Shown here: in pieces, positions 1-18,138 of the stretch
Position numbering within the stretch: position 1 is the first letter of the stretch
Layout: each line of letters starts with the position of its first letter
Source: Phoebastria nigripes
Lineage: Eukaryota > Chordata > Aves > Procellariiformes > Diomedeidae
Length of the DNA stretch: 64,000 nt
Assembly (NCBI GenBank): GCA_035582835.1
Contig: JAYKAV010002662.1
Span: 2,847,875-2,911,874 of the forward strand
Reading direction: 5' to 3'
Made by a program: the position numbers and the translations under genes
Notes under the pieces: model-generated
Database searches by the model: none
What the model was told of the DNA's origin: nothing
Seen by the model: the letters and a program-made list of their open reading frames with translations, nothing else

Positions 1-53
1 CCGCCCCGCCACCCCCCACCGCACCCCACCCCACGGCGGCGCCCCGCGCTCAC

Positions 54-105
54 CCACGCTCCGGTAGCCCAGGATCGCGATCTTGCGGGACTTGGACGGC
101 GGCAT
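54..105 (-). CDS. RHEB: RHEB first coding exon
   Basis: Read on the minus strand, ATG at 105-103 opens MPPSKSRKIAILGYRSVG, the N-terminus of the Ras-like GTPase RHEB. It includes the start of the P-loop (GYRSVG, with the RHEB-specific Arg where Ras has Gly12). RHEB loaded with GTP activates mTORC1 on lysosomal membranes, and TSC2 is its GTPase-activating protein. The exon holds 17 codons plus the first base of a Gly codon and ends at a consensus donor (GTGG|GTGAGC, donor GT at 53-52). The remaining exons lie left of the window. The start context has A at -3, which is good for initiation. Residue 3 is Pro; from memory the human protein has Gln there. The near-exact N-terminal match, splice donor, CpG island and PRKAG2 neighbour make the call secure. 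Confidence 0.94.
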
Positions 106-1000
106 CTTCTCCCCGCCCGGCCCCGAACCACATCAAGGGCGGCGGCAGCGGCTGCGGTCGCGGCGGTGGAGGCGGCGGCGGCGGTCGGCGGGCGGCTGAG
201 GGGGAGCGGGGCGCGCCGCCAGCGACATGCGGCGGGGGGAGGCGGGGGGAGGGGCGGCGAGCGGCGGGCCGACCGCACGGGACCCGCGGCGCCTGGCAGC
301 AGCGGCGGCGCCCGCCCCACGTGACCGCCGGGCTCGCCAGCCCCTCACGTACCTGTGCGTCACGCGTCACAGGCCGGAGCGGCGACCTCGCCGCCGCCGA
401 GAGCCGGCGCCAGGCGCCGCGAGGGGAAAAACTCGCTGCGTCATGCCTTCCCCCCTCCGCCCCTCACCCGCCGCCCGCCGATTGGGCGGTGCCGCGGCAG
501 CGCGGGCGGCGATTGGCCGAGAGCGGCGGCTGCGGTAACAGACGGCGTTCAAAGAAAGGGGCGGGGCCGACNAGCAAGGGCGAGCGGGGACGCGGATTGG
601 GCGGAGGGTGCCTGAGAGCCGCGCGTGCGCAGCGCCGCTGGCGCGCGGCTGCCTCAGGNCCGGCGCCGCGGGCTCCAACGGCCGCCGCGCTCCTGGGAGT
701 GTGGCGGGGCTGGTGCTGCCGGGCGCTGCCCGTCCCCGGGGGCTCCTCAGCGGGAAGGCGGCTGCAGGACGAGCCGGTGAATCGGATCCGGTGCTGCTCC
801 TGTGCGCGCGGGGGGTCGCTTCGTGACCCGGAGCGCTGCAGGCAGTTGGCGGCGGCCGGCTTCCCTGTCAGGGCGGCGGGGAGCCGGCGGGCCCCGGGCC
901 GCGCTCGCCGCCCGTAGACCCGGAGGCTCCAAGGACACCGCCGCCGGGCCGCCTGTCCCGAGAAGGGTCGCTCCGCCGGGCTGCGACGTTTGTTTAAAAT
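106..1000 (-). promoter_or_regulatory. RHEB: RHEB CpG-island promoter and 5' UTR
   Basis: The sequence is extremely GC- and CpG-rich from the left edge until about 990, where composition drops abruptly. On the minus strand there are three CCAAT boxes (ATTGG on plus at 481-485, 512-516 and 596-600). There is a GC box (GGGGCGGGGC on plus, 558-567), a CACGTGAC E-box (318-325) and repeated TGACGC-type half-CRE motifs (355-370, 438-443). No TATA box is evident, as is usual for a housekeeping CpG-island promoter. The transcription start cannot be fixed from sequence. The CCAAT cluster suggests the core promoter lies roughly between 200 and 500. Long open frames here on both strands are explained by GC richness. 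Confidence 0.85.
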
Positions 1001-4000
1001 CATTTCAGTGCCTCTTCAGAGCATTCCCTTTGCACGCAGATAAATTTGGTTGTTTTGGGGCAACATTGGATCTGAACGTCTGAGAAGCGCTGGCAAATGC
1101 ACGTAAGGGGAAGGGTGGCGGGTGGAAAAAAAGTGTTAACGATGGGATCCCTGCGGTGGCGAGTTCTAGGCTTGGAAAAAACAGGACTGCACGTGCTAAT
1201 GGTGACTTCAGGACTTGATGGATGCAGAGCTTCAGGGAGAAAGGCATGAAGAACAGGAAACTTGCCTTTTTCCACATTTACTGCTACTTATTTTGCAAAC
1301 ATTTTTGGTAATATTTACCCATTCCACATTTTACTGAAAAACGAACATTATTTAGAAGTAAAAGTCATGTTTTCTATGTGCATCTTGTCTTCTTTGGGGG
1401 TACACTCCTGTATCTAACATGCAATTATGCTGGGGAACAGCTGATAAAACTAAACCAACCTAACAGCTTGATGATGTTAAGGGAGGTGGGTTTTCTTCTC
1501 CCTGATCCCAACCATTCATTCCCATGTACTAGCATTCATCTAACCTGGTAAGAGGGCAGGGAACTAAAGCAAAAGAAAACTACATGCAAAAGAAAACTAC
1601 ACACAAAAGCAATTTGCTTCTGAAGAGGCAGACAAGCTGTAAGGAGGCATCTGCATTGTTTGGCGTAGTCTGACTGTACCCTTCATCTTCTGGATTATAG
1701 TCTTGAAGGCTAAGTACTGGTAACTGTGAAACAGCAGGTGTGACGGCATTTAGTGAATAGGTACATGATGAGTTATTTCATGAGAACATGGCAGGTAATG
1801 TACTTCGTTAGCGATGGCTGCAGTGGATGTTGTTCTGCGTGCTCTTTCTCCGTGTCCAGCCTCTCTCTTTTTCCCCCACTACAGTAGATTCCCACTCTGT
1901 CACAGCTCTAGAGTACCACACCGAAGGGACTGGTGCGATCCTACCACATGGATGGATTTGGTGGGGCTGAGGGAAGAGCGGCATTTAGAAATCCTGCCTC
2001 TGTGACCAGAGTGGTCTTGTTCACAGCTCTCTGTGAGGTGTGGAGGGACTGTCCTGCCTGATGCAGATCTCTCTATTCCTTTTTGTCTTGCATGTTTTAA
2101 AAGACATAAGTCTTTTTAAACAAGACATGAGTCTGGTGTTTTAAAAGACACGAGGATTGCCATAGCTGTAGTCCTGCAGGACCATCCTTGAGTAGCTCTG
2201 CAGCTGTGCTCTCATCTTTGCACCTTCTACCCCTGGAACCATGGCATGGTCCAAAATTTGGGCTTTTTACTGAGCCAGAGGACTGAAAGAACTGAGATGA
2301 GAGTTACCTTCCAATGACATAAATGGATTTGGAAACATAGGTGAAGTTTGTGGTAGTTACACTTTCAACTTCCATATCCTTACAATTCTTACTACTTGGC
2401 GAGTTTTAGTTAGGCACCGTGCTTTGCACTCTGCTGAAACCCAATCTACATTTTCAGAAAATACGTTCAGGTCTTTCCACAAGCTCAGAGCAGGGAGTGG
2501 TAAGCACCAATATTTTCTGATTTCTGAGAGTTTCTGGTTTTGCTCCCTCCTTGACACCCCACTTCTCTTGATCAGGTCTTTTCCCTTACTCTCTTTTTCT
2601 TATCCCACTCACCTTTTGCACACTTGTCTATTTATTTATCTTTTAACTTGCACTTGTTCGCTCTCTACTCATTTAGGAGAGCTCACTACTGCAGGGTTTC
2701 TGCTCCCCCCATTCAGCTGCTTTATTTACTGCCTCTAATTGCAATAGAGTTGTCCCACCTTAGGACACGCTCCACGCTTGCTCAGCCTGCGTTGCAGCAG
2801 GAACACAGAACTCCTCCTTCCTGGGCATGGGTGTTTTTTAAACATGCAGAAAAACCTATGACTTTCTTTTCTTCCACTGGCTCTTTGGAAGGAAGTGGCT
2901 AATAATCCTTATTCCGTCAGGATAATGCAAGTGTTCTGTCTTGACTGCAACACTCTAAATACAGGCAAATACAGAGCTTTCAGGGAACTTTGTCATTTCT
3001 CCACGCTCTAGGACTTGGCGATAGTGCTGAGTGGCCTTTGAGGGCACTGTGGGGTACTGCTACTCAAGCAGCAGCAGATTAAGCAGAGGTGAGAGGATCT
3101 GGATGGTGATACGGCTTTCATTGCATTTCTCCTGGCCAGGTTAATCTGAAACGCTTCCTGGAGCGCTCTGGTGCAGAGGGAGAGCACACCTTTGGCTATG
3201 AAGCCTATGTCATACATGTCTAATCAGGGCACGCGCTTTATTTGAACTCTTAATGTTTATATGTTTAGGGCTGAACAGCTTCACACACTGACCAAGTGGC
3301 CCTTCGCTGAAATTCTCTCCCCCTCTAACCATCTAAGAGTGATGTNCAGGTTGTGATTTTACAGTGCAGTGTCCCAGAGCAGCGGTAGCACTAGGGATTA
3401 CAGCTTTGCCTGTACAGTCCCTTGTCCTACTCCAGCTTCTTCATTTCTACAGTGTTTGCAAGTTGTGCTGTGAACGACAAAGGAGTTCGGAGAACTTTGG
3501 GACAAGTGACGTACACCATGCACCTATGCACTGGCTGTGTTCCAGGCCTGCTTTACATCTCGCTTCACCAGATACTCCTTCAAATCAAATGTAGCCTTTG
3601 TGCCAGTTCAGATGATAAATTACATTAATTTTATTGTGAGTTAACAACAGAGATGGTCAATGAATGCAACACATCAGTTATGGCCTAGGCTCCGAAACAG
3701 AAAATACCAAAAGGGAGAACTGCAAGCACCGGTGGAGTATGTGTATGCAGTGAGATCAGGAACAGACATTGAAGAAGGCTGCAAAAATGCAACGTCTTTC
3801 TTTTGTTGCCTACATCTGCTTTTCTGTGATGGAGGAAAAACCATGATGAATTTCATGTAGTAAACGTAACTCAAGTCAAGTATTTTTATGGTAATACAGT
3901 ACATACAAACCCACGAACACCCTGCTACTCAGATTCCAAATGCAGAACAGCTCTGACTTGTACATTCAATTCCTGCAACAGCAATTACCAATGTAATTAC

Positions 4001-7000
4001 CTGCTCTGTCCTTTGGCAAATCAGGACCTTCCCAAGGAGTTTTTTGCAGTGTGTCCAGTGTTTGCATTAGGCACGCTTCCACATGTACAGCACAGACTTT
4101 GCTGCCCACAGAGGTTACAAAGTACATTCAGTTCATTCTTACACTTGTTCCTACTCCCTCCTGCATTTTCACAATGCTCATATTTTCCAATATTCAGATA
4201 GAAACACTGGCAAAATGTTAGAAGCAAATTAAGGAACCAATTCAGTTCACAGGGGCTATTGACATCACAGGCTAATGCCATACTGGTCCTGGCATGCAGC
4301 TGGCAGGGACGTGCTCTATAGATGCTTTTTTTTTCTGAAGGAGTGGGTTTGATGTATGAGCACAGGTCACCTCCTGTTCCCATTCACTTCAGCAGGAACA
4401 GGTCTGACTGCAATCATCATAAAGCCAATGGGGACTAAGGAAGTGACTTTCAAAACCGCATTTAAATTAAGAGCTGAAGTTAAGGGTAAAGAGCAGTGTC
4501 TGCAGAACATTCTTTTTGCATAAATGCATTATGTGGGTACAAGGGTAGTCTTAAATTATTCCGAATGACATTTTCCTCTGGAAATTACCCCTAATAAGTG
4601 TTCAATATGGGAGCGTAAGGGGTGAAAGTTCACAGAAACTTTTGAAGTAAACTGGTTACTTCTAAAACTGACTGGAAAGCTCAGTACGAACAGTTAAACA
4701 GCCCGCTGTGCAACAGGATTAAGCACACATAGCTTCACTTCTAGTCGGACCAAAACTGAAAGACTCCAACTTACCTTATGCTCTCTCCAAAGATGGCAAG
4801 GAGTGTTCTCAAAGCAACGCAGAGTCTTGGAACCGCTTCAGTCAGATTCCTCTTGTCTGCTGTTAGGACAAGAGCTCAGGCCTCGGAAAGTGAGGCTCGT
4901 TCTTTCTGTTACCCAAACACTCCCAGCAGAATAATATTCCTTAGTAAAAGAAGATGAATAGGCCTCAGATATGCAACAACTGCAGTTCAGTTCCTAGTAA
5001 ACAGCAAATACTGTGGGGGCTTAAAGATCTCAGACCTTTTAACCAAAAGGATTCCAGAAGTAAAACAGGAAAATATTTTCATCAGTCAAGTGATCAACGT
5101 CAGCAAAGGATAATTTTCCTAAGTCATTTCACAGCATCTCTAGATACTGAAAAATATTGAGGGCTGAAGTCTACTAAGAAACACTTTCTTACACCTAAAC
5201 AGCTAAAAATATCCAGAGTAGGTAGAAAACAAACCTAATCTGCTCCCTTCCAAGACCAAGAAGCACTTTAGAATAATTATCTTTCACAGACATCTCTTGC
5301 TGGGCAAGGAAATGCACAAGGAAGCACAGAAATCAATCACGTGTTTTACAGTCCTGCCAGTTAAAATAGAATCCATTTGTACAGCGTCTCACATCCTCAG
5401 GACGGAAGACCATCTACGCTATTGAACAGGCTTTCAGCAGAGTCACTGGGGAAGCTTACTGCCATCTCCATTTGCAGCACAGCCCTGTCTGTGGAAAGAA
5501 AGGGAGCACCTGGAGCCATTGCTGTGGTCTCAGATCTATAGGTACTGCTTGCTGCCTGTCCAGAGGAAAAAAAATCATAGAATCCTAAGTGTGCAAGAAC
5601 TTGAGTTTAATGACATTTTATTCATTCTTTTCCATGGCTGAGGCCTCTCACAAGCCACATGNAGAATGCTAGATCAAAGCTTTAGTTGCACTGTCACTTT
5701 AATCTGGTACATGCAGCACTGCTGCTGAGTCACCCCTCCTATCTCTACCCTCATTTACTTATTCCTCTCCCTCCCTTATGCTGGAACAAGCATTTTTTTC
5801 TAGCTCTGTAGTAAACTGATCTGTATTAAAAATGACATTTCTTTAGTTTTGTTTACCGCATCAGCACTGGTACTTGTGCCAGTACAAGCAGAGTGCCTTT
5901 TAGATAGCACTACTGTTTATTCATGCTTATGGAGTTACACTGCGATTCTACTCACAAATTCAAAATTCAGAACTGAATTCCAGAACATACGGGTGGAAAT
6001 TCTCTAAATACAGTTTTGTATCACTGAGGAGGCTGCTTTCCATAATTTTGCTAGTCCTGCGTCCACAACATGTGAACAGCACTTGTAATAATGTTAAAAT
6101 AGGAGTCTGTACGTGGCTGTTCGAAAACTGCAAATTCATTCTGGCTTTCTGCATACTAATTTATGCAGACAGGCCCAAAGCTGTCTGCATGGAACAGGGC
6201 CAAAAGACTTTGTGCTAAAAAATAAAGTATATAAAAAAGTACCTATTGGTGGTTCAACCCTGATCTTCAAAAATACCCTGAATACAGGGCTGAAGAACAC
6301 GCTCATGCAAACTAGTGACAGGTAGAGAGAGATCTAGTGATGCATTTAGGCATTAACTCCCTGGCATCCCACCTCCTAGAGGAGGCTACAATGCAGGTTG
6401 TGGAGCAATATCTGGGCTTTCACCAAGCTGCATCTATGCGGCTTGGGTGGCATTTGCAGGTAGTACTGCTGACCACTTATCCTTAATACAAAGTCCTCAT
6501 CTACCACAAATTATCCCCTCCACGCACCCCACAAAGAACAAGAGCCACTGTTTTTAGTTTCTATCACTCCATCTCCCCAAGAAAGATAATCAGAACTGTG
6601 CTGATGTCATCTCTGATGGCAGCAATCAGCACCAGACCCTAAGGTCGCTGCTGTTAGGCCAAAACAGCTATTTCAATTCAATACCATCCGGAATTGCAGG
6701 GAACAGAGTCGATATTCACCTAGTCAGAAAAGGTGCTGGAGAAGACTTGACAATGTTTTTCAGAGTAACTAAGTGAGATAAAGTCTAAGAGAACAGTATC
6801 CATTATGTACTACAGGAATATTTTTATACATGAAAGATGCCAGTAAGAGGAAAATTTTCACACCTTTAGTTCAAAATTTAAATTCTTATAGAAAGTGGAA
6901 AAGTTCTAAAGAAAGGGTTTTCATTACTATTAAAACCCTCACATTTTATAAGCAAACTGAAAACTGTTAACCTTTTACCTCAATGTTTATAAATGGAGAA

Positions 7001-7219
7001 ATAACGGATCAATTTACTGCCATTATTCCAGTACAGTATTCAGGCTGGAAACACAGTAAAAAGGACTGCCTGGATTATTCCATTAGCATAANCCGCCTTT
7101 GAAGTTGAAGGAAAATAAGAATGCTTCTATACCTAGTTTACACTAATCAAAATGCACATACATTTATACATGCAAAAGAACTTGGCAAGAACTGCTAAAA
7201 ACAAACTGATGTTGTAGGG
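1001..7219. other. RHEB-PRKAG2 intergenic interval
   Basis: This stretch lies upstream of RHEB and downstream of the PRKAG2 polyadenylation region. Only short open frames without recognisable domains occur. There are some A/T-rich stretches and a scrap resembling a CR1 tail at 5571-5583, too short to call. AATAAA-type hexamers for minus-strand transcripts occur at 5617-5622 and 5916-5921. A longer PRKAG2 3' UTR reaching into this interval therefore cannot be excluded. I see no gene in it. Confidence 0.6.
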
Positions 7220-7225
7220 TTTAAT
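7220..7225 (-). terminator. candidate distal poly(A) signal ATTAAA
   Basis: Plus-strand TTTAAT reads ATTAAA on the gene strand, with a T/G-rich element about 20 nt downstream. The alternative AATAAA at 7590-7595 is a stronger hexamer and could make a shorter UTR. Which is used cannot be settled from sequence. Confidence 0.35.
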
Positions 7226-7589
7226 TTCTTCCATCTACAACAATCTACAATTATAAAAGTCTCATCTTCAAACTTTACAGTACATTTAACATTAGCAAAG
7301 ACCCCACAGCTTTCCTCACTCCTCCACTTCTGTACAAATCATATACAATAAAAAGTTTCAGTTTTGTTGTACAAACATCATTTTACACTTTAATACAGAT
7401 GAACATATTGTTCTCTGGCACCTCATTTCCTCCATGGTGCCTGTGTATTACAGTACAGAGCACTTTTGATCCATGCTTCCGAAATCTTCAGCTCAAGTAG
7501 TATGGACTGGTCAACAGGCCACAGCTTCTGCAACTCCAAAGTTTTAAATAATGAGAAAATCTACCACTTGTTTGTATAACAATCAACAG

Positions 7590-7595
7590 TTTATT
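7590..7595 (-). terminator. candidate proximal poly(A) signal AATAAA
   Basis: Plus-strand TTTATT reads AATAAA on the gene strand, giving a 3' UTR of about 0.7 kb if used. The hexamer is canonical. The downstream sequence is only moderately T-rich. Confidence 0.35.
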
Positions 7596-7907
7596 AATGG
7601 ATATGGTGAAATTTTAGCTATCCACCAAAGATGTGTAAAAAATTGTCATGAAAGTAAAAATAAATAAAGCTGTTTTTAAAATCAGTCTTGTTTTACATCT
7701 CAGTTCAGAATGCAACATTTAACACAAAACTGTCATTTTAAAGAAGTCTACCGATATTCAAATTACAGCTTTTATGACAAATCTAATGAGAACTGAAACT
7801 GATTTGGTTTTAGGTTTAAAGACTTTCACATTCAAATACAGTGTCTCATTTAGCACAATACTTCCTTTGACAGTGATGGGCAACAGTGATGACATATTGC
7901 TGTATTT

Positions 7908-7956
7908 TGACATAAGGCACTATGATATGAATATGCCATACACTTGCCTTATGTCA
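7908..7956 (-). other. imperfect hairpin in PRKAG2 3' UTR
   Basis: A perfect 12-bp inverted repeat (TGACATAAGGCA at 7908-7919, TGCCTTATGTCA at 7945-7956) encloses a second 4-bp pairing (TATG 7921-7924 with CATA 7937-7940). Together they make a stem of about 16 bp with a small bulge and a 12-nt loop. It lies wholly inside the 3' UTR whichever distal poly(A) signal is used. Confidence 0.75.
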
Positions 7957-8287
7957 CATATATCCATTGCTGACCAGTGACTTCTGTCAAATACAAAATG
8001 AAAAAGTTTCAGAATACAGTGCATTTTAATGAAGGACATCATGTGAAGTCTTCCAGCAAATGTTTTGAAGACATTTTGAAATACAAGCCTACATTTTAAC
8101 ATAAGCTTTTGTCATGCTGCTTTTTTTGTGACATCACTGGGGGGAATAGACTCATCATCCATCACTAAGTCCCAATACACATTCTCAACCATCCTGCTCT
8201 GTTCTATTGCAGTCACTGTTCTCGAGACAAACTTGACCCAGAAACTTTGTTCAAGTTCTCCTACAAACGTGTATACATTCACAGCAG

Positions 8288-8319
8288 TCATTCACTTTCA
8301 TTCTCCTTTTGTTTGGCAC
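8288..8319 (-). CDS. PRKAG2: PRKAG2 last coding exon (exon 16)
   Basis: After acceptor CAG (8322-8320) the exon reads GT then AKQKENESE and TGA (8290-8288). The split Gly codon joins exon 15. These are residues 319-328, the charged C-terminal tail beyond CBS4. The human tail, from memory, ends KETETE, so this tail is similar in charge but diverged in sequence. The tail is outside the nucleotide sites and is expected to tolerate change. Confidence 0.93.
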
Positions 8320-11144
<2,825 letters not shown>

Positions 11145-11701
11145 TTAGCTATTATTTTTAAAGTAATGCAAGACAAGTAGAAAAAACCAGAATGGTTCAA
11201 GATGTTAGCAATATCAATCTCACATAGCAGTACAAACATGCTTCCCTACATAAATGAAAACTAGTGCATGTTTAAAAAGCACACAGCTATCTAACAAGGC
11301 AACAAAATCAGATTTGAAGTGACAGCTAAGCCAAGATCTAGGTCTTTAAAATACTCTGCTCTCAAAAAGTGGCACACACATCAAACACTTTTCCCCAACT
11401 TAGGCTCTGCACAACTCAGACTGCGATCTCAAAAAATAAGATACAGTAATAAAACGAGGCTTCCTTCTGAAAAATACTTTCTCAGCAGAAAGAGGCACAG
11501 CACTAAGACTTCTTGTATCTTGAGATGTCCGAGTTGGTTTTAACCTAATTTTTCTCGTAGGTCTACACAATTGAAACTGAGTGCCAGATTGGTTTTAAAA
11601 ACCTTATTTTGCATGAAGACAGAAAAAAAAAGATTTAACTTATCTGTGCAAACTCACTGTAGAGTTAATAAACACAAGGACACAACTTGGAAGAAAGATT
11701 T

Positions 11702-11773
11702 ATCAACAGTAAGACTGTATTTTTAAATAATGATTTTATCAACAGTAAGACTGTATTTTTAAATAATGATTTT
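11702..11773. repeat. 36-bp perfect tandem duplication
   Basis: Two adjacent identical copies (11702-11737 and 11738-11773), each beginning ATCAACAGTAAGACTG and ending in AATGATTTT. Identity of the copies suggests a recent duplication. Confidence 0.95.
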
Positions 11774-12830
11774 ATCATTACAAAGCTATTCTAGGAAACG
11801 TTTTATACTAAAATTTTGTCCTAACTGTGGGGAAAGTAGGTGGATACTCCTATATCCTGAAGCTCATTGGCCAGAGCAGGCTACAGCAGTGAAAGACCAC
11901 TGCAGAACCAGGAGAGTGCCCTAATGTCAGTCCTGGCACCAGAATCTACTGCAAGTGGGCACAGAGTTGTATAACCTAAACATCACAGCTGAACCAGCTC
12001 CTAAGTAAGCGATCCTAAAAAGGGTGTTTGTCAAAAGTTGAGAGCCTACTACATGTTTACTTTTTACTTAAGTGAATTCTCTCTCTTCACTATTTTAAGT
12101 TCAAATAATCAGATATAATGGTGAAGAAAGTGAAAAGAATTTTTCCCATCTTCTCGCAGAGGTAATAGCAAGAAAGCTGCATCAGTCTTGATTTAATAGA
12201 TATGTTAATTTATGGTTGAGGTCAATGACTTTGTTGCTAGTTAGATACAAGAAAAAAGGGGCTCTGAATTATTTGAACAGTCATACCCACCTGACACAGG
12301 GAGGAAAGAAAAAGAGGGGGGGAAGGGAGAGAAAAATATTGTTGCATTTTCTTTTTGATGAAACTATGTTGGTGATATTTTAGATGGGGTTATTAGTTTT
12401 TGTATATGCACATATTTAATCATTTTATTCTTCTCTCAGTGTAATGAATTCAAGAAAAATGGACAATCTAATTGTTTCATTTGTTTCATTTCCAGTAAGA
12501 TCAAGCACTCATCTGGCAGCTAAAAATAGCCTGTAGTACTGACTGACTCATTTTTACATATAATCTCACTATATTTAGACTGAACCAAAGGGTAGGAGTT
12601 GCTCTTAAAACCCAAATTTCTAAAGCTTAAGATAGTAATAAAATTATCCAAATTTGAAATCTGTATATCAGCAACGCTAAAATTATTCAATTTCAGGAAG
12701 AAGCTCAAGCAAATGCAGAAAGTTACAAGTAAAAATTGCCTAATGGAGGTTCTAAGGGGTTATTAACAAAGTGGAAGTTTTACTCATATCAAGTATATGC
12801 ATGGTTACAGCCCTGAAGATGGGGTGGTGG

Positions 12831-12853
12831 GGGGNGNGTGTGTGTGTGTGTGT
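12831..12853. repeat. TG microsatellite with G-rich lead
   Basis: A G-rich stretch containing two ambiguous bases runs into (TG)n. The 'n' bases in the repeat probably reflect length or base ambiguity in the reads. Confidence 0.9.
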
Positions 12854-13516
12854 CAAATCTTGTAATTGAAGAAGTTAAAGCATCTAAATGGAGCTGATCA
12901 CACCTCGGAGACAGCTGAAACTGGTAATACTGATTTTCTTTTACAGAGAGGCATAACGGGAGAAAGACCTACATACTCATTCACCTCCATGTATAAGTTC
13001 CCAGTACTAACAAACAAGATAAACAGCACCAAAACAATGGAAAGCACACAGATAAATCATTTACAAGAGCAGTTAGTGAAGGCCTCTTCACAAGAATTTA
13101 TTTTCTGGCCCTGTTTCACAGTATTTATATGAGAGCAGTGCAGGACTCAGTATGAATTAACTAATTGTACCCATTAAGTTTCCTGAACAATATGCCAATC
13201 AACCTAGCTATAAGCTGGAGTTTAAAGAATTATTTGTCTGCAAAACTTGTGGCTGGCTTGAAAGAAACTTGATTCTCTCAAAGAAGCTTTGCATTCAGTT
13301 CAGTTAATGTAATAAAACAGAAATGCAAATAACCGAGTATTATTACAGATGTACTGTACAAGATTTTGCACATTTGCAAGCATCTATAATCTAAGTCTAT
13401 AAAGCAAACTGATACCCAACACATGTAGTTATGAAAAAAATACTTTCACCAAGTAACCAAAATAACTTAGAAAGGATAAATTTCTACTATTTATTAGTTT
13501 GGTAATACAACTTTTA

Positions 13517-16674
<3,158 letters not shown>

Positions 16675-16712
16675 TATTACATCAAATTTGGAATAAATAT
16701 CTACAACTTTTC
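16675..16712 (-). CDS. PRKAG2: PRKAG2 exon 13 (38-nt micro-exon)
   Basis: A very short exon between acceptor TTTTTAG and donor ATA|GTAAGT, too short to show as an open frame of its own. With the G donated by exon 12 it encodes GKVVDIYSKFDVI, residues 226-238, the conserved core strand and helix of CBS3. Skipping it (38 nt) would shift the frame and remove CBS4. Confidence 0.96.
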
Positions 16713-18011
<1,299 letters not shown>

Positions 18012-18138
18012 AAAAAGCTGGAGGAACTTGAGGATTCTTTTATGGGTAAGTATATAAAGTGCATTTCCACTGACGGGATCTATAACTGGCAATCTGTGGA
18101 TTTTGTTTTTGATCAATGAATATACAGCATCAAAAAGG
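18012..18138 (-). CDS. PRKAG2: PRKAG2 exon 11 (CBS2)
   Basis: The exon has 127 nt, acceptor CCTCAG and donor TTT|GTAAGT. It encodes [20 protein letters not shown] and on to [11 protein letters not shown], residues 128 (split Ser) to 170. His142 and Arg143 equal human His383 and Arg384 and contact nucleotide phosphates. The [11 protein letters not shown] stretch resembles an AMPK substrate motif and is the proposed pseudosubstrate. It has Val where human, from memory, has Ile in the DP(I/V)SGNALY segment. Confidence 0.97.

Larger units (their letters stand above)
7220..8287 (-). other. PRKAG2: PRKAG2 3' UTR
   Basis: The untranslated region follows the stop codon at 8290-8288. Candidate poly(A) signals on the minus strand are ATTAAA at 8025-8030, AATAAA at 7590-7595 and ATTAAA at 7220-7225. 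The last is followed by a T/G-rich stretch (CAGTTTGTTTTTAG) and gives a UTR of about 1.07 kb, close to the human length as I remember it. The far end is therefore a guess. The UTR contains a long imperfect hairpin (7908-7956) and, if the distal signal is used, two GTACTGTA 8-mers. Confidence 0.6.

Noticed and set aside
321..917. 198-codon plus-strand open frame in the RHEB CpG island
   Set aside because: Arg/Pro/Ala-rich with ambiguous bases and overlapping open frames on both strands; a composition effect, with no domain or splice support.
4021..4383. 120-codon minus-strand Cys-rich open frame between the two genes
   Set aside because: Cysteines have no regular zinc-binding spacing, no start context or splice signals support it, and the length is expected by chance.
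5571..5583. ATCATAGAATC resembling a CR1 tail
   Set aside because: Only about a dozen bases match and no CR1 body follows on either side.
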